Source: Deinococcus metalli (GTDB lineage: Bacteria > Deinococcota > Deinococci > Deinococcales > Deinococcaceae). From it: 64,000 nt of DNA. The notes under the pieces were generated by a model. It ran no database searches, was not told the origin of the DNA, and saw only the letters and a list, made by a program, of their open reading frames with translations. The stretch is taken from assembly GCF_014201805.1 (NCBI RefSeq), contig NZ_JACHFK010000002.1, forward strand, positions 363,828 through 427,827, in the 5' to 3' direction. Made by a program: the position numbers and the translations under genes. Of this stretch, positions 19,108 to 31,043 are shown one piece after another (positions within the stretch are counted from its first letter, which is position 1; each line of letters starts with the position of its first letter).

Positions 19108-19782
19108 ATGAGCATGCGACTTCCGCTGGACGCACGAATCTACGTGGCCGGGCACGACAGCCCGCTGGGCCGCATGCTCTGCCGCAAACTGCGCGCCAGC
19201 GGGTACGACAACGTGATCACCCGCGAGGCCCACGAACTCAACCTGCGCAACCAGCTGGACGTGAATCTCTTCTTCGAGCAGGAACTCCCGGATTACGTGT
19301 TCCTGGTCAACGACCACACCAGCGGTCAGGTCGCCCAGGTCGTGAACCCGGCGGAATTCCTGTACGGGCGAATGCTGGGCCTGTCGAACGTGATCCACGC
19401 CTCGTATGTCTACGAGGTGCGCAAGCTGCTGAACATCATCTTCACGCTGGATGGGGCGTCCGGCCTGCCCACCGCCCACGCGAGCGATCCGGCCGAGGAC
19501 CCCTCCACCGAGACGCTGATCGAACTGCTGACCCTGGGCATGTGCGACCGCTACCGCCGCCAGTACGACTGCGACTTCATCTCCGCGCGGTTCCACCTCG
19601 ACGTCCTGGACGAGACGCTGCCCGGGCGCCAGATCCCCGCAGTGTTGCCAGGCAACTGGGCCAGCAGCGACCAGCTGTACGCCCTCGACCCGACCGACGC
19701 GTGCCTGTTCCTGATGGAACACTTCTCGTCGGCCGGCGCGATCTCGGTGCGGTCGGGCGCGGGCAGCTTCGCGTCTCCGTGA
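19108..19782 (+). CDS. GDP-L-fucose-synthase-like protein lacking the catalytic triad
   Basis: A 224-residue protein clearly related to the Fcl encoded at 48351-49307. Both start with RIYVAGH, both have YxNVITR near residue 30, and both share the CDxYRxQYxxDFIS stretch and a late CxFLMExxS stretch. The key residues are gone: GSSCIYP of Fcl aligns with IIFTLDG, and the Tyr and Lys of YAVAK align with Glu and Glu. The NADPH loop is GHDSPLG instead of GHRGLVG. It is also 94 residues shorter, so it is unlikely to be an epimerase/reductase. A binding, regulatory or partner role is possible. The start (two ATGs 6 bases apart) has no strong ribosome site. Confidence 0.72.
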   Translation: MSMRLPLDARIYVAGHDSPLGRMLCRKLRASGYDNVITREAHELNLRNQLDVNLFFEQELPDYVFLVNDHTSGQVAQVVNPAEFLYGRMLGLSNVIHASYVYEVRKLLNIIFTLDGASGLPTAHASDPAEDPSTETLIELLTLGMCDRYRRQYDCDFISARFHLDVLDETLPGRQIPAVLPGNWASSDQLYALDPTDACLFLMEHFSSAGAISVRSGAGSFASP

Positions 19783-19852
19783 GGACCGTCGGCTCAGCTG
19801 GGGCCGCATGTGCCGGACGCGGCGTGCCGGAGCAGAGTAGCCTGGGCGCCAC

Positions 19853-22051
<2,199 letters not shown>

Positions 22052-22110
22052 GCGCTGGTCCGGCCGGCTCCACGGAGTAGGCCATGTCGCTGGCGACAGA
22101 GGACAGCACG

Positions 22111-22142
22111 AGTGGGGCCTGGGATATGCCCCAGGCCCCACT
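22111..22142. terminator. bidirectional hairpin between convergent genes
   Basis: A perfect 13-bp stem (22111-22123 with 22130-22142) with a 6-base loop lies between the stop of the GT2-GT4 gene (plus) and the stop of the beta-helix lipoprotein (minus). There is no T-tract. Confidence 0.65.
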
Positions 22143-22157
22143 TCGCCGCTCTCGATG

Positions 22158-23969
22158 TCAGTTCGTGCCGATCTTCTGCCCGTTCGAGGCGGCGCGGCTC
22201 TGCCAGGCCGAGAGTTCGGCCGCCTCGGTGCCGAGGGTCACCGTGTTGTACAGCGTGGTGTTGTTGAAGCACAGCGCCGCCGTGCAGTTGGCAAACCACG
22301 TGTTGCCGAGCGAGCTCTTTCCGTCGCTGCTGTAGCGCATCCAGGCGACTTTGTTGTCGTGAACGGTGTTGTTCGCCCACACGCCGCCCTTGATCGAGCC
22401 CTGCTGGTCCCAGACGTACAGGCCGACGTTCTGCGCGGCGATTTTCCGTCCGTCCGGCAGCAGACCGGCCGAGACGACACGGTTGTTGTAGACGTTCTGG
22501 TTGTGTCCACCGGCGATCCCGATGCCCTGGTTGGTGGTGCTGATGATGGTGTTGTTGTAGACGTCCACCCACCCGCCGGCCGTGCTCATGCTGCTTCCCT
22601 TGCCGTCGCCCAGGAGGATGCCGCCCCCACCATAGCCGGCCGTGGCGGCGGGATCGGGGGCGTAGGCGCCCCAGATCAGGTTGTCGTGGATCTTGATACG
22701 GCTCGACGGCGTGCCAGTCGACTCGTACATGTTGACGTTCTCTTCCAGCGCGCTCTTGTACGGCTCGTTGATCACCTGGTTCCACGCGATCTCGACGTTC
22801 GGGACGTTACGCACGCTGTTGAACTGGACGAACTGAACCCGGTAGAAGTCGTTGCGGTACCCGCCCGCACCGTTGCTGAAGCGGCCGTCGATGTTCTTGG
22901 CGCTGTTGCGCAGGATCTTGACGGTGTGGCCGGCGCCCGTGTTGCCGCGGAAGGCGCGGACGTAGATACCGCCGGTGCCCTCGAAGTAGTTGTTGGTGAC
23001 GTTGAGGTTGATGGTCTCTTCGGAGCTGATGAAGCGGCCGACGTTGCGACCGGCGACATTGGGGTTGACGCCGTAGCCCTTGGTGTTGCGCACGGTGAGG
23101 TTCATGCTGAAGCCAGCGATCAGGTTGCCGGGCCCCTTGAGGTTGGCACCGTCGATGACGACGGGTTCGCTGGTCCGGACAGTGATCGCCGGGACGTTGG
23201 GGTCGGTGCTCTGGTAGTTCCCGGTGTACGTCCCGCCCTTCGTGATCACCAGCGGCGCCTTGTAGGTAACAGTGCCGCCCGGCGCGGGGCTCGGCGTCGG
23301 TGCAGGGGTCGAGCCAGCCGTGCAGCTCAGAAGCCGGGCGTTCGCCCAGTCGGCGTGATCGAAGTAGTTCTTGTCGCCCGCGTCCGTGACGACAAGCTTG
23401 AGTTCCTTCCTGCCGGCGACGCTGACGCTCAGGGACTTCGTGGCGCTCGAGCCGGTCATCTTGCCGGAGTCGTACAGTTTCACGCCATCGGCCCACACCT
23501 GGAAGACCGCTGAGCCCCGGGTGCCGACTTCGTCGTCGAGGCCGATATCGCTGGCGAAGGTGGCGCACTGACCGCCGAGGGCGAAGGTGACGGTGGAATT
23601 GGCATGCACACCCAGACCCGTCGAGTAGGTCTTGCCGTTCAGCGTCAGGGTGCGGCCGTCGCCGCCCTTGGTTTCACCGTTGCTCTTGTTGCGCTCGACC
23701 GGGCCCCAACCGCTGGTGGCCGAGGTCCAGCCCTGGCCGGACAGCTGGTTGTCCCCGGACGCGAGGCCGAGGCCCTTGAGGCTGCCCAGGCCGTCATCGC
23801 TGGCGGTCCAGGACCGGTCGATGCCGTCATAGGGGTAGTCGGCAGCACTCGCGTTCCCGTTCGTGGCGGACGTCTGGGGGGCGCTGGGGGCCTGCGAGCA
23901 GGCGGCAAGGGCCAGGGGAATCAGGAGAAGAGCGCAGGCGCGGAAGCGGGTGGGGGAGGTGTGGGTCAT
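22158..23969 (-). CDS. secreted lipoprotein: NPCBM domain plus right-handed beta-helix
   Basis: A 603-residue paralog of the protein at 13436-15532. The start at 23969 is chosen because AGAGGA lies 8 bases upstream and a signal peptide with lipobox (ALAACSQ, Cys near 23) follows at once; 36 further in-frame codons upstream have no ribosome site. An NPCBM-like domain spans about 65-215 (GWTSATSGWGP, GLGVHANSTV, DWANARLL), then a short Pro-rich linker, then a beta-helix from about 240 (GGTYTGNYQ, FVQFNSVRNVP, VEIAWNQVINEP, IKIHDNLI, GGGGILLGDGKG). It is probably lipid-anchored and binds or cleaves polysaccharide; no catalytic residues are established. Confidence 0.78.
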   Translation of the reverse strand: MTHTSPTRFRACALLLIPLALAACSQAPSAPQTSATNGNASAADYPYDGIDRSWTASDDGLGSLKGLGLASGDNQLSGQGWTSATSGWGPVERNKSNGETKGGDGRTLTLNGKTYSTGLGVHANSTVTFALGGQCATFASDIGLDDEVGTRGSAVFQVWADGVKLYDSGKMTGSSATKSLSVSVAGRKELKLVVTDAGDKNYFDHADWANARLLSCTAGSTPAPTPSPAPGGTVTYKAPLVITKGGTYTGNYQSTDPNVPAITVRTSEPVVIDGANLKGPGNLIAGFSMNLTVRNTKGYGVNPNVAGRNVGRFISSEETINLNVTNNYFEGTGGIYVRAFRGNTGAGHTVKILRNSAKNIDGRFSNGAGGYRNDFYRVQFVQFNSVRNVPNVEIAWNQVINEPYKSALEENVNMYESTGTPSSRIKIHDNLIWGAYAPDPAATAGYGGGGILLGDGKGSSMSTAGGWVDVYNNTIISTTNQGIGIAGGHNQNVYNNRVVSAGLLPDGRKIAAQNVGLYVWDQQGSIKGGVWANNTVHDNKVAWMRYSSDGKSSLGNTWFANCTAALCFNNTTLYNTVTLGTEAAELSAWQSRAASNGQKIGTN

Positions 23970-24688
23970 GTGGCGTGTCCTCTCGAAGGGGTTCGGCGGG
24001 GAACCTCTGGATTTAGAAGGCGATGAAGAAGGCAGGAGATTCAGAGGTGTGCGGAGCCCGAAGTCTTCATCAGACATTCAGCGGTCCTGGGCAGCACCTT
24101 AACCAAAGCTTATGAACGCTTTATGTACGGTCTCAAGCGGAATTTCTTACGTGTGAGTGAAGATGAGGAAGGGCCGGGGACCAAATACAACGTCTGTTTC
24201 TAGAAGAACGCCTGAGCCCTCGACCTGTGCCTCTCAACGCTCTCATGCACGCCGTCTCATGACCGCTGTTGAGCTGCAAAATGGGTCATGCGAGAAAATG
24301 CCGTCGTCATCACTAGAAAGGATGATGGCCGTCTCCACGCCCTGTCTAGGCAAGTGAATGCTGACGGCATGCTCACCTACAGTCGAGCAGTGTAGAGAAG
24401 GGTGGTTTTTCACACCCACTGCTCTGGACAGCGGCGGTCGTCAGCATGGGATCAGCCACCTGTGCAGTCACCCCTCCGCTGACACGATCTGGCCCTGAGC
24501 GCGCGGTGTGGCAGCGCTCTCCGGCTGAATGTGGGGGAGGCGTGTCCCCCGTCACAGCGCCATCAAAGCACCACTTTTCTGGCGCCGTTTACGATTCCTT
24601 AGCGAGTTCCACCGCACTCTGAACCCGTTACCGTGGGCACAGAAGGCCCGTTCGAGCTTCAGACCTGATTCACGTGAGGAGTTTCAAG
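23970..24688. other. divergent intergenic region, 719 bases, no gene seen
   Basis: The region separates the minus-strand beta-helix gene from the plus-strand sugar-transferase gene and must hold promoters for both. It is A+T-richer than the flanks from about 24090 to 24360. Near 24256-24290 a 7-bp inverted repeat (CATGACC with GGTCATG) is separated by about 20 bases. No open frame resembles a known family. Confidence 0.6.
24107..24136 (-). promoter_or_regulatory. candidate promoter of the NPCBM/beta-helix gene
   Basis: On the minus strand TTGAGA (24136-24131) is followed after 16-18 bases by CATAAG or TAAGCT. Leader length to the start at 23969 would be about 130 bases. This is a match by eye. 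Confidence 0.33.
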
Positions 24689-26140
24689 ATGCAGGCCACC
24701 AGCAATCCCACCCTTCTGCGGCAGACCGTGCTTGGCCTCAACCGGCGTGACGTTGGGCCGTGGAAACTCTGGCGGATCCTCAATGGCTGCGCGGTTGCGG
24801 GCGGCGATGTCGTCGCCATCCTGCTCGCGGGAATGCTGGTGTCGGTCGTCAGCGGACACGCAATGCTCGCTCCGCTCGACTCCGGGTGGCTGACCCTCAT
24901 CGTGGTGGTGTGGCTGCTGGGTGCCAGCGTGCTGCACCTGCTGCCGGACTGGGGCATGTCGCCCCCCACCCAGCTTGAGCGGCTGTCCAAGCTGATGGGC
25001 GTCGTGTTCGTCACCACGGCCGCCGCGATGTATATCAGTCATGACACCCCGATGACCTTCCACCTGCTGCTGCTGGCGTCCCTGCCACTCGCCCTGGTGC
25101 TGATCGTCCTGACCCGCTCGATGCTGAAGTCCGCGCTGATCCGCTGGAACGTGTGGGGTGTGCCGGTCGTCGTGTACGGCGGCGCCGTGACGGGCAGCAT
25201 GGTGATCGACGCGCTGCGCGCCAATCCCGGCTACGGCTACCGTCCGGTCGCGATCTTCGACGACAACGCCGCGCTCGAGGGCACCGCCATCCACTCCGTG
25301 CCGGTGGTGGGCGGCACCGGCAGCACGCTGGACGTGCCAGTGGCGATCCTGGCCATGCCCGGCATGCAGCGCCAGCGCCTCGTCGAGATGCTCGAAGGCC
25401 CGCTGGCGACCTACCCCAAAGTCATCCTGATCCCGGACCTGTTCGAGGTCGAGAGCATGTGGGCACAGACCCGCGACTTCGGCGGCGTGATGGGACTGGA
25501 GATCGCCCGCAACCTCCTCAACGGGTCTGCGCAGATGGTCAAGCGCGGCCTCGACATCGTGCTCGTCTCCCTGAGCGCGCCGCTGTGGCTGCCCGTGTGC
25601 GTGCTGCTCGGCGGCCTGATCTGGCTCGAGGACCGGACCCGGCCCGTGTTCTTCCAGCAGCGCGTGGGCTTCCGCGACCAGCCCTTCACGGCGTGGAAGT
25701 TCCGCACCATGGTCCCGGACGCCGAGGCGGTGCTGCAGCAGAAACTATCCGCAGACCCCGAACTGCGCGCAGAATGGGAAGCCAACTACAAACTGCGGAA
25801 CGACCCGCGCATCACCCGGATCGGTCGCCTGCTGCGCCGCACCAGCCTGGACGAGCTGCCGCAGCTGATCAATGTGCTGCGCGGCGACATGTCACTGGTC
25901 GGCCCGCGGCCCCTGCCCAAGTACCACCACGATCAGCTCACCACGCAGACCCAGCATCTGCGCACGCTGGTGCACCCGGGCATGACGGGCCTGTGGCAGG
26001 TGTCTGGCCGCTCCGAGGCCGGCAACCTGGGCATGGAACGCTGGGATCCGTACTACGTCCGGAACTGGTCGATCTGGCTCGACATCTACATCCTGATCCG
26101 CACCTTCAGCGTCGTCGTCAAGGGCTCCGGTGCATACTGA
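24689..26140 (+). CDS. WbaP/WcaJ-like undecaprenyl-phosphate sugar-1-phosphate transferase
   Basis: A 483-residue initiating transferase. Four hydrophobic segments lie in residues about 20-135, followed by a nucleotide-binding-like soluble part (about 150-270) and a membrane re-entrant helix at 285-315. The C-terminal sugar-transferase domain has [11 protein letters not shown], then [20 protein letters not shown] with the catalytic Asp-Glu pair, LVGPRPLP, and [13 protein letters not shown]. It would load the first sugar-1-phosphate onto undecaprenyl phosphate, usually galactose, glucose or a related hexose. The ATG at 24689 follows GAGGAG at 7 bases; a GTG 15 bases upstream lies inside that ribosome site. 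It starts a long plus-strand EPS operon. Confidence 0.93.
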   Translation: MQATSNPTLLRQTVLGLNRRDVGPWKLWRILNGCAVAGGDVVAILLAGMLVSVVSGHAMLAPLDSGWLTLIVVVWLLGASVLHLLPDWGMSPPTQLERLSKLMGVVFVTTAAAMYISHDTPMTFHLLLLASLPLALVLIVLTRSMLKSALIRWNVWGVPVVVYGGAVTGSMVIDALRANPGYGYRPVAIFDDNAALEGTAIHSVPVVGGTGSTLDVPVAILAMPGMQRQRLVEMLEGPLATYPKVILIPDLFEVESMWAQTRDFGGVMGLEIARNLLNGSAQMVKRGLDIVLVSLSAPLWLPVCVLLGGLIWLEDRTRPVFFQQRVGFRDQPFTAWKFRTMVPDAEAVLQQKLSADPELRAEWEANYKLRNDPRITRIGRLLRRTSLDELPQLINVLRGDMSLVGPRPLPKYHHDQLTTQTQHLRTLVHPGMTGLWQVSGRSEAGNLGMERWDPYYVRNWSIWLDIYILIRTFSVVVKGSGAY

Positions 26141-27320
26141 TCCTGTGAATCAGGCGTCCGGGCCACGTAAGCTCTCGGTTCTGCAGATCATCACGCACCT
26201 GGAACTGGGCGGCGCCGAGGAAGTGGCCATCTCGCTGGCCGAGGCGCTGCACGAGGAGGTCGACTTCACCTTCTTCATCGTGCAGGGCGGAGACCGCAGC
26301 GAGATCGGGCGCGACTTCTACCTGCGGTTGCAGGCGCTGCGAATCCCCGTGTACCTCGGTACGGTCGTGCCCATGAAGATGGGCGGCGCCATGGTCTCCG
26401 GCTTCAAGCTCAACCGGTTGATCCGGCGGCTCCGCCCCGATATCGTCCACCTGCACACCGAGATTCCCGAAACGACCTTTGCCTGCGCGACCCTCTTCGG
26501 CCTGCCTGACCAGCTAGAAGTGGTGCGGACGATCCACAACACGTCCCTGTGGCCGGCATGGGCACAGATCGGAGCGTGGGCTGAGCGCCGTCTGGCCGGC
26601 GCGCGGGTGGCCGCGGTCTCCCGTGGCGGCCTGGACGGGCTCAAACGCTTTCAGGATGCCTATGGACTGCCGCGGACGGACGAGACCCGGGCGCAGATCA
26701 TCTACGCCGGCGTGTCCAAGGACACCGGTCCTCGGCCGACACCTCCCGCCGCAAACGCGTCCGGGCCGGTGCGCGTGCTCTTCGCCGGGCGTCTGGAACT
26801 GCAGAAGGGCGTGGACCTGATGCCGGCCATCGTCGAGAGGGCCAGTCGGCTCACCGTCCGGCCCGTCGCCTTCCATATCGCGGGCAGCGGCACCTATGCG
26901 CCGCAGCTCCGCGAGTGGGCAGAGCGCCAGCACACGGGCTGGGACGTCACGGTCGGCCCGCCCATCCCGAACCTCGCCGGCTATCTCCACGAGGGTCGCC
27001 ACGATCTGGTCTTCATGCCGTCCCGATTCGAGGGCCTGTCGCTGGTCGCCGTCGAGTCGCTGCTGGCTGGCGTTCCCCTGGTGACCACACGCATCGACGG
27101 GCTGAAGGAGATCTTTCAGAGTGACTACCCGCTGCTTGCCGAGCCAGAGGATGTCGACGGCCTGGCGGACGTGCTGGCGCAGGCCATCAATGATGGGGAC
27201 GCTGCGCTCCACGCGGCTCAGGTCCACAGGGCGTCGGTCATGGACCGCTTCAGCCAGACGGGCATGGGCCGGCATTACCTGCAGCTGTACCGGCGTGCGG
27301 TGGTGAATCCCGCGACGTGA
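26130..27320 (+). CDS. GT4-family glycosyltransferase
   Basis: A 396-residue GT-B transferase. Residues 10-30 (LSVLQIITHLELGGAEE) are the usual GT4 start, with the glycine-rich acceptor loop GGAEE. The donor half has VLFAGRLELQKGVD near 215 and FMPSRFEGLSLVAVESLLAG near 295, which contains the E-x7-E pair. The GTG start lies inside the end of the sugar-transferase gene (11-base overlap), with AAGGG 5 bases upstream; a second GTG 15 bases later is possible. Its position directly after the initiating transferase suggests that it adds the second sugar. Confidence 0.88.
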   Translation: MHTDPVNQASGPRKLSVLQIITHLELGGAEEVAISLAEALHEEVDFTFFIVQGGDRSEIGRDFYLRLQALRIPVYLGTVVPMKMGGAMVSGFKLNRLIRRLRPDIVHLHTEIPETTFACATLFGLPDQLEVVRTIHNTSLWPAWAQIGAWAERRLAGARVAAVSRGGLDGLKRFQDAYGLPRTDETRAQIIYAGVSKDTGPRPTPPAANASGPVRVLFAGRLELQKGVDLMPAIVERASRLTVRPVAFHIAGSGTYAPQLREWAERQHTGWDVTVGPPIPNLAGYLHEGRHDLVFMPSRFEGLSLVAVESLLAGVPLVTTRIDGLKEIFQSDYPLLAEPEDVDGLADVLAQAINDGDAALHAAQVHRASVMDRFSQTGMGRHYLQLYRRAVVNPAT

Positions 27321-28486
27321 AGATCCTGCTCGTCCACAATTACTACCAGCAGCCCGGCGGGGAGGACGTGGTCTTCCGTGCAGAAGCCACCCTGCTGCGC
27401 GATGCCGGGCATGACGTCGAGGAATACACCGTCAGCAACATGGAGATCGGTCAGCAGGGCAAGGCGGGCGTGGCGGCCCGGACGGTCTGGAATGCCGCGG
27501 CGGCCCGCACGCTGAACCGCATGGTGCGTAGCGGGCAGCACGACATCGTCCACTTCCACAACACCTTCCCTCTGCTGTCACCGGCAGTGTATGGAGCGGC
27601 GCGAGCGGCCGGGGCCGCGACCGTACAGACCCTGCACAACTACAGGATCGTCTGCGCCAGTGCGCTGCTGTTCCGCGACGGCCACGTCTGCGAGTCGTGC
27701 CTCGGCCGGCTGCCTGTGCCGGCCGTCCGCCACCGGTGTTACCGGGATAGCGTGGGCGCCTCTGCCACGGTGGCGGCCATGCAGGTCGCTCACCGCGTCC
27801 TGGGAACGTATCGCCGGGACGTGGACGCCTACGTCGCCCTCACGGAGTTTGCCCGCGACAAGTTCATTCAGGGTGGTCTTCCTGCGACCCGCCTGCACGT
27901 GAAGCCGAACTTCATCGATCCGGACCCGGGCGCTGGTCCCGGCGGCGGTGGGTACGCGCTGTTCGTCGGCCGCCTGACCGAGGAAAAGGGCGTGCAGACC
28001 CTGCTCGACGCGTGGCGCCGCATCGGTACGGCCCTGCCCCTCAAGGTGCTGGGCAGCGGCCCGCTGGTCGGGGACGTCGAGCAGGCCGCCGGCAGTGTGC
28101 CGGGAGTGACCTATCTGGGTCAGCGCGGCCGGGAGGAGGTCATGGCGCTGGCCGCCCGGGCCGAGTGTCTGATCTTCCCGTCCAGATGGTACGAAGGGTT
28201 TCCGATGACCATCGTCGAGTCGCTGGCGGTCGGCCTGCCGGTCATCGCCAGCCGTATCGGCGCGATGGAGCAGCTCATTCAGGATGGCGTGAACGGCATG
28301 CACTTTGAGCCCGGGAACGCCGACGACCTGGTCCGGGCCGTACAGTCTTTCCTGGCCGGCGACCGACCCCGCATGAGGAACGCGGCGCGTGAGACCTTCG
28401 TGAAGCATTACACCAGTGCCGAGAACCTGCGCCAGCTCATGTATATTTACGGGCAAGCCAGGAAAGCAGGTGGCGCAACGGAGTGA
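27317..28486 (+). CDS. GT4-family glycosyltransferase
   Basis: A 389-residue GT-B transferase closely related to that at 6063-7235: both start MK(I/V).. with GGED near residue 15, share LLFRDGH(V/L)CESC and HRCYR, and share KPNF near residue 195. The C-x11-C-x2-C-x12-C set is conserved in both. The donor-site signature is FPSRWYEGFPMTIVESLAVG. The GTG start overlaps the stop of the preceding gene (GTGA), so it is coupled. Sugar specificity is unknown, but the paralogy suggests that both enzymes use similar donors. Confidence 0.88.
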   Translation: MKILLVHNYYQQPGGEDVVFRAEATLLRDAGHDVEEYTVSNMEIGQQGKAGVAARTVWNAAAARTLNRMVRSGQHDIVHFHNTFPLLSPAVYGAARAAGAATVQTLHNYRIVCASALLFRDGHVCESCLGRLPVPAVRHRCYRDSVGASATVAAMQVAHRVLGTYRRDVDAYVALTEFARDKFIQGGLPATRLHVKPNFIDPDPGAGPGGGGYALFVGRLTEEKGVQTLLDAWRRIGTALPLKVLGSGPLVGDVEQAAGSVPGVTYLGQRGREEVMALAARAECLIFPSRWYEGFPMTIVESLAVGLPVIASRIGAMEQLIQDGVNGMHFEPGNADDLVRAVQSFLAGDRPRMRNAARETFVKHYTSAENLRQLMYIYGQARKAGGATE

Positions 28487-28552
28487 CGAGGTGCGCGGAA
28501 CAGGTCATCAACCGAACCGGCACCCGTGCCGTTTCGCACGACGGGTGGAGCA

Positions 28553-29809
28553 ATGAGGATTCTCGGCCATCGCACGCACCGGACGGTGCGTCTGTGGCGT
28601 TCCGTCGCTGCGGGTCTGACCGGGCTTGCCCTGACGTGCGCGCCCCGCACCGAGGCGGCCACACCCATCAAATACGCCGGCCCCATCGTTATTTTCAAAG
28701 GGGGCGTCTACCGCGGGAACTGGGAGAGCCAGAATGCGCGGGTGCCGGCGGTGACGATCACCACCGCGCAGCCCGTCACCATCGAGTACTCGAATATTCG
28801 CAGCCGCGGACCACTGATCTACAGCGCCTTTCACAAGGCGAACGTCACGGTGCGGAATACCAGGGGTGAAGCGCTCAACCCCAACCGGCCGCTCAAGGAA
28901 TACCGCCTGCCTGGACGCTTCGTGCAGCTCGAGGAATTCGGGAGCGCCACCATAGAGAATAACGAGCTGATGGGCACGTCGGGAATCTACCTGCGAGATT
29001 ACAAGGGTCTGCCCAAGTCGGGTCAGACCGTGAAGATCGTCCGCAACCGGGCCAGAAACATAGACGGCCGGTACAGCATCGGTGTCGGCAAGTATTCCGA
29101 CACGCGGTACCACCTGGTGCAGTTCGTCCAGTTCAATCAGGTGCGCCGTATTCCAAACGTTGAGATCGCGTGGAACGAGGTGATCAACGAACCGGGCAAG
29201 AGCCGCGTCGAGGAGGTCATCAGCATGTACCTGTCCAGCGGCGTGCCGTCGAGTTCTATCAAGATTCACGACAACTACATCCAGGGGGCTTACAACGTCC
29301 AGCCCACCAAACTCGACTATGGTGGAGCCGGGATGAATCTGGGCGACGGCCTGGCGAAAAAGCCAGGAGACGCCGCCTCGTACATCCGGGCCTACAACAA
29401 CCAGATCGTCGGAACGAACTCGGGTATTGCGCTTTCGGCCGGGCACGACATCCTGGCGTACAACAACCGGTTGATCTCAAGCGGGTACCTGCCGGACGGG
29501 CGGGCGATTCGAGGCCAGAATGTCGGTATTTACGTCTGGGACTTCTACAACAATAAGAAGTACAAGACGTTTTACAACGTGATTGCCCGCGATAACCTCG
29601 TCGGCTGGTCCAAGCCCCTGCAGCGGTTCGGAGGACAGAATCCCTTCTGGTTCCCGGACTGCGACCGAGACAGCCGGGGGAAATCCAAGTGCGTGAACAA
29701 CCGAACCGTGCCGGGCACCATCACGCTGGGCATGGAGAAGGCGGAATACACGAGGTGGCAGACAAAACTGCGCGCGGCGGGCCTGCGCGTGGGCGTGCTG
29801 CCCAAGTAG
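28553..29809 (+). CDS. secreted right-handed beta-helix protein
   Basis: A 418-residue protein with a signal peptide (MRILGHRTHRTVRLWRS, then AAGLTGLALT and a cut near TEAA). It has no lipobox and no NPCBM domain. The rest matches the beta-helix half of the two lipoproteins at 13436-15532 and 22158-23969: GGVYRGNWES, FVQFNQVRRIP, VEIAWNEVINEP, IKIHDNYI, GGAGMNLGDG. Conserved Glu (VEIAWN) and Asp (IHDN, LGDG) are candidate functional residues. It lies between two GT4 genes of the EPS operon, so secretion with the polymer is likely. The start is uncertain: a GTG at 28526 is an alternative without a ribosome site. Confidence 0.77.
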   Translation: MRILGHRTHRTVRLWRSVAAGLTGLALTCAPRTEAATPIKYAGPIVIFKGGVYRGNWESQNARVPAVTITTAQPVTIEYSNIRSRGPLIYSAFHKANVTVRNTRGEALNPNRPLKEYRLPGRFVQLEEFGSATIENNELMGTSGIYLRDYKGLPKSGQTVKIVRNRARNIDGRYSIGVGKYSDTRYHLVQFVQFNQVRRIPNVEIAWNEVINEPGKSRVEEVISMYLSSGVPSSSIKIHDNYIQGAYNVQPTKLDYGGAGMNLGDGLAKKPGDAASYIRAYNNQIVGTNSGIALSAGHDILAYNNRLISSGYLPDGRAIRGQNVGIYVWDFYNNKKYKTFYNVIARDNLVGWSKPLQRFGGQNPFWFPDCDRDSRGKSKCVNNRTVPGTITLGMEKAEYTRWQTKLRAAGLRVGVLPK

Positions 29810-29876
29810 GTCCGGGCGCGGACAGCGGTCCCAGAGACTATCTGTTAACGGTCACCGTGGTTGAGTGGCACTCAGA

Positions 29877-31043
29877 ATGTCCAGGTCGCCGACGCCGAAC
29901 CCCAGACCGCTGCGCGCCGTCTTTGTCGATGTGCCGCTCATGTACAGCAGCGGCGTCACGCAGGTGCTGTACAAGCTGGCCCGCTACAAGCAAGCCGACC
30001 TTCTCGAGATGTCAATCGCCAGCCTGGACACGCCACAGAAGGCCATGGTCGAGATCCTCAAAGGCGACGACGTCGAGGTGAACCACCTCGGGAACAGCGG
30101 CGTGCTGATCTCTGCCCTGGCGCTCAGGCGGGTCATGAACCGGCGGTCCATCGACGTGGTGGTGGCGAACTCGTTCCGTTCGTATCTGGTGGCGAAGGCG
30201 GCCGCTCTGGGCAGCGGCACGCCGGTGGTGTACTGGGTACACACCATCAACCAGATCCTCACCAGCCGCTTCAGAAAGCTGCTCTATCCCCTGCTGACCA
30301 AGAACGACCCACTGCTGTATGTCTCGCAGTCGGTACTCGAAAACAACCGGCCCGCCGGTCACCGCGGTGAAGACATGGTGATCTACAACTCCGTGGAGCC
30401 GCCGGAGATCATGCCGGAGTGGCAGCCCTACCCACCGGAGAAACGGGCCGAGTTCGACCTTCCTGCCGATGCCATCGTGCTCGGCTACACGGCCAATTTC
30501 GCCACCTACAAGGACCATCCCACCCTGCTGCGCGCCTTCGACAGCCTGTCGAAGCGCTACCAGAACCTCTATCTGGTCCTAGTGGGCGACGGCCGGACAC
30601 TCGACCCGGCCCGTGCGCAGGCCAAGCAGTTCGCGGCGTCTGACCGCATCCGCTTCCTGGGAACGCGGCATGACGCCAGGGCGCTGCTCGGCCTGGTGGA
30701 CGTCTATGTCCACGTCTCGCCGGAAGAAGCGTTCGGGCTGGCCGTCGTCGAGGCCATGCTCGCCCGGCGTCCCGTCGTGGCCGCGCGCGCCTTCGCGCTG
30801 CCGGAACTCATCCGCGACGGCGAGACGGGGGTGCTGTTCGAGCCGGGAGACGCCAAGGACCTGGAACGTCAGGTGATCCGCATGATCGAGGACCGGGCCT
30901 ACGCCGAGCGCCTCGCCCATGCCGGTGACCTGGAGTGCCGTCGGCGCTTTCCGCCGGAGCCGTTCGCCCGGCAGGTCACGGAGTTCCTCTACAGCGTGCT
31001 GTCCGCCCGGTCTGCCCGCACCCTCGCCGGCGAGCAGGCATGA
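29877..31043 (+). CDS. GT4-family glycosyltransferase
   Basis: A GT-B transferase of about 388 residues. The N-terminal half has FVDVPLMYSSGVTQVLYKLA (acceptor side). The donor half has LGYTANFATYKDHPTLLRAF near 200, then VHVSPEEAFGLAVVEAMLAR with the E-x7-E pair, and ARAFALPELI. An ATG at 29877 is used here; a GTG 12 bases upstream is equally possible, as neither has a strong ribosome site. The stop overlaps the start of the polymerase gene (ATGA). The role in the EPS repeat unit is inferred from its operon position. Confidence 0.86.
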   Translation: MSRSPTPNPRPLRAVFVDVPLMYSSGVTQVLYKLARYKQADLLEMSIASLDTPQKAMVEILKGDDVEVNHLGNSGVLISALALRRVMNRRSIDVVVANSFRSYLVAKAAALGSGTPVVYWVHTINQILTSRFRKLLYPLLTKNDPLLYVSQSVLENNRPAGHRGEDMVIYNSVEPPEIMPEWQPYPPEKRAEFDLPADAIVLGYTANFATYKDHPTLLRAFDSLSKRYQNLYLVLVGDGRTLDPARAQAKQFAASDRIRFLGTRHDARALLGLVDVYVHVSPEEAFGLAVVEAMLARRPVVAARAFALPELIRDGETGVLFEPGDAKDLERQVIRMIEDRAYAERLAHAGDLECRRRFPPEPFARQVTEFLYSVLSARSARTLAGEQA

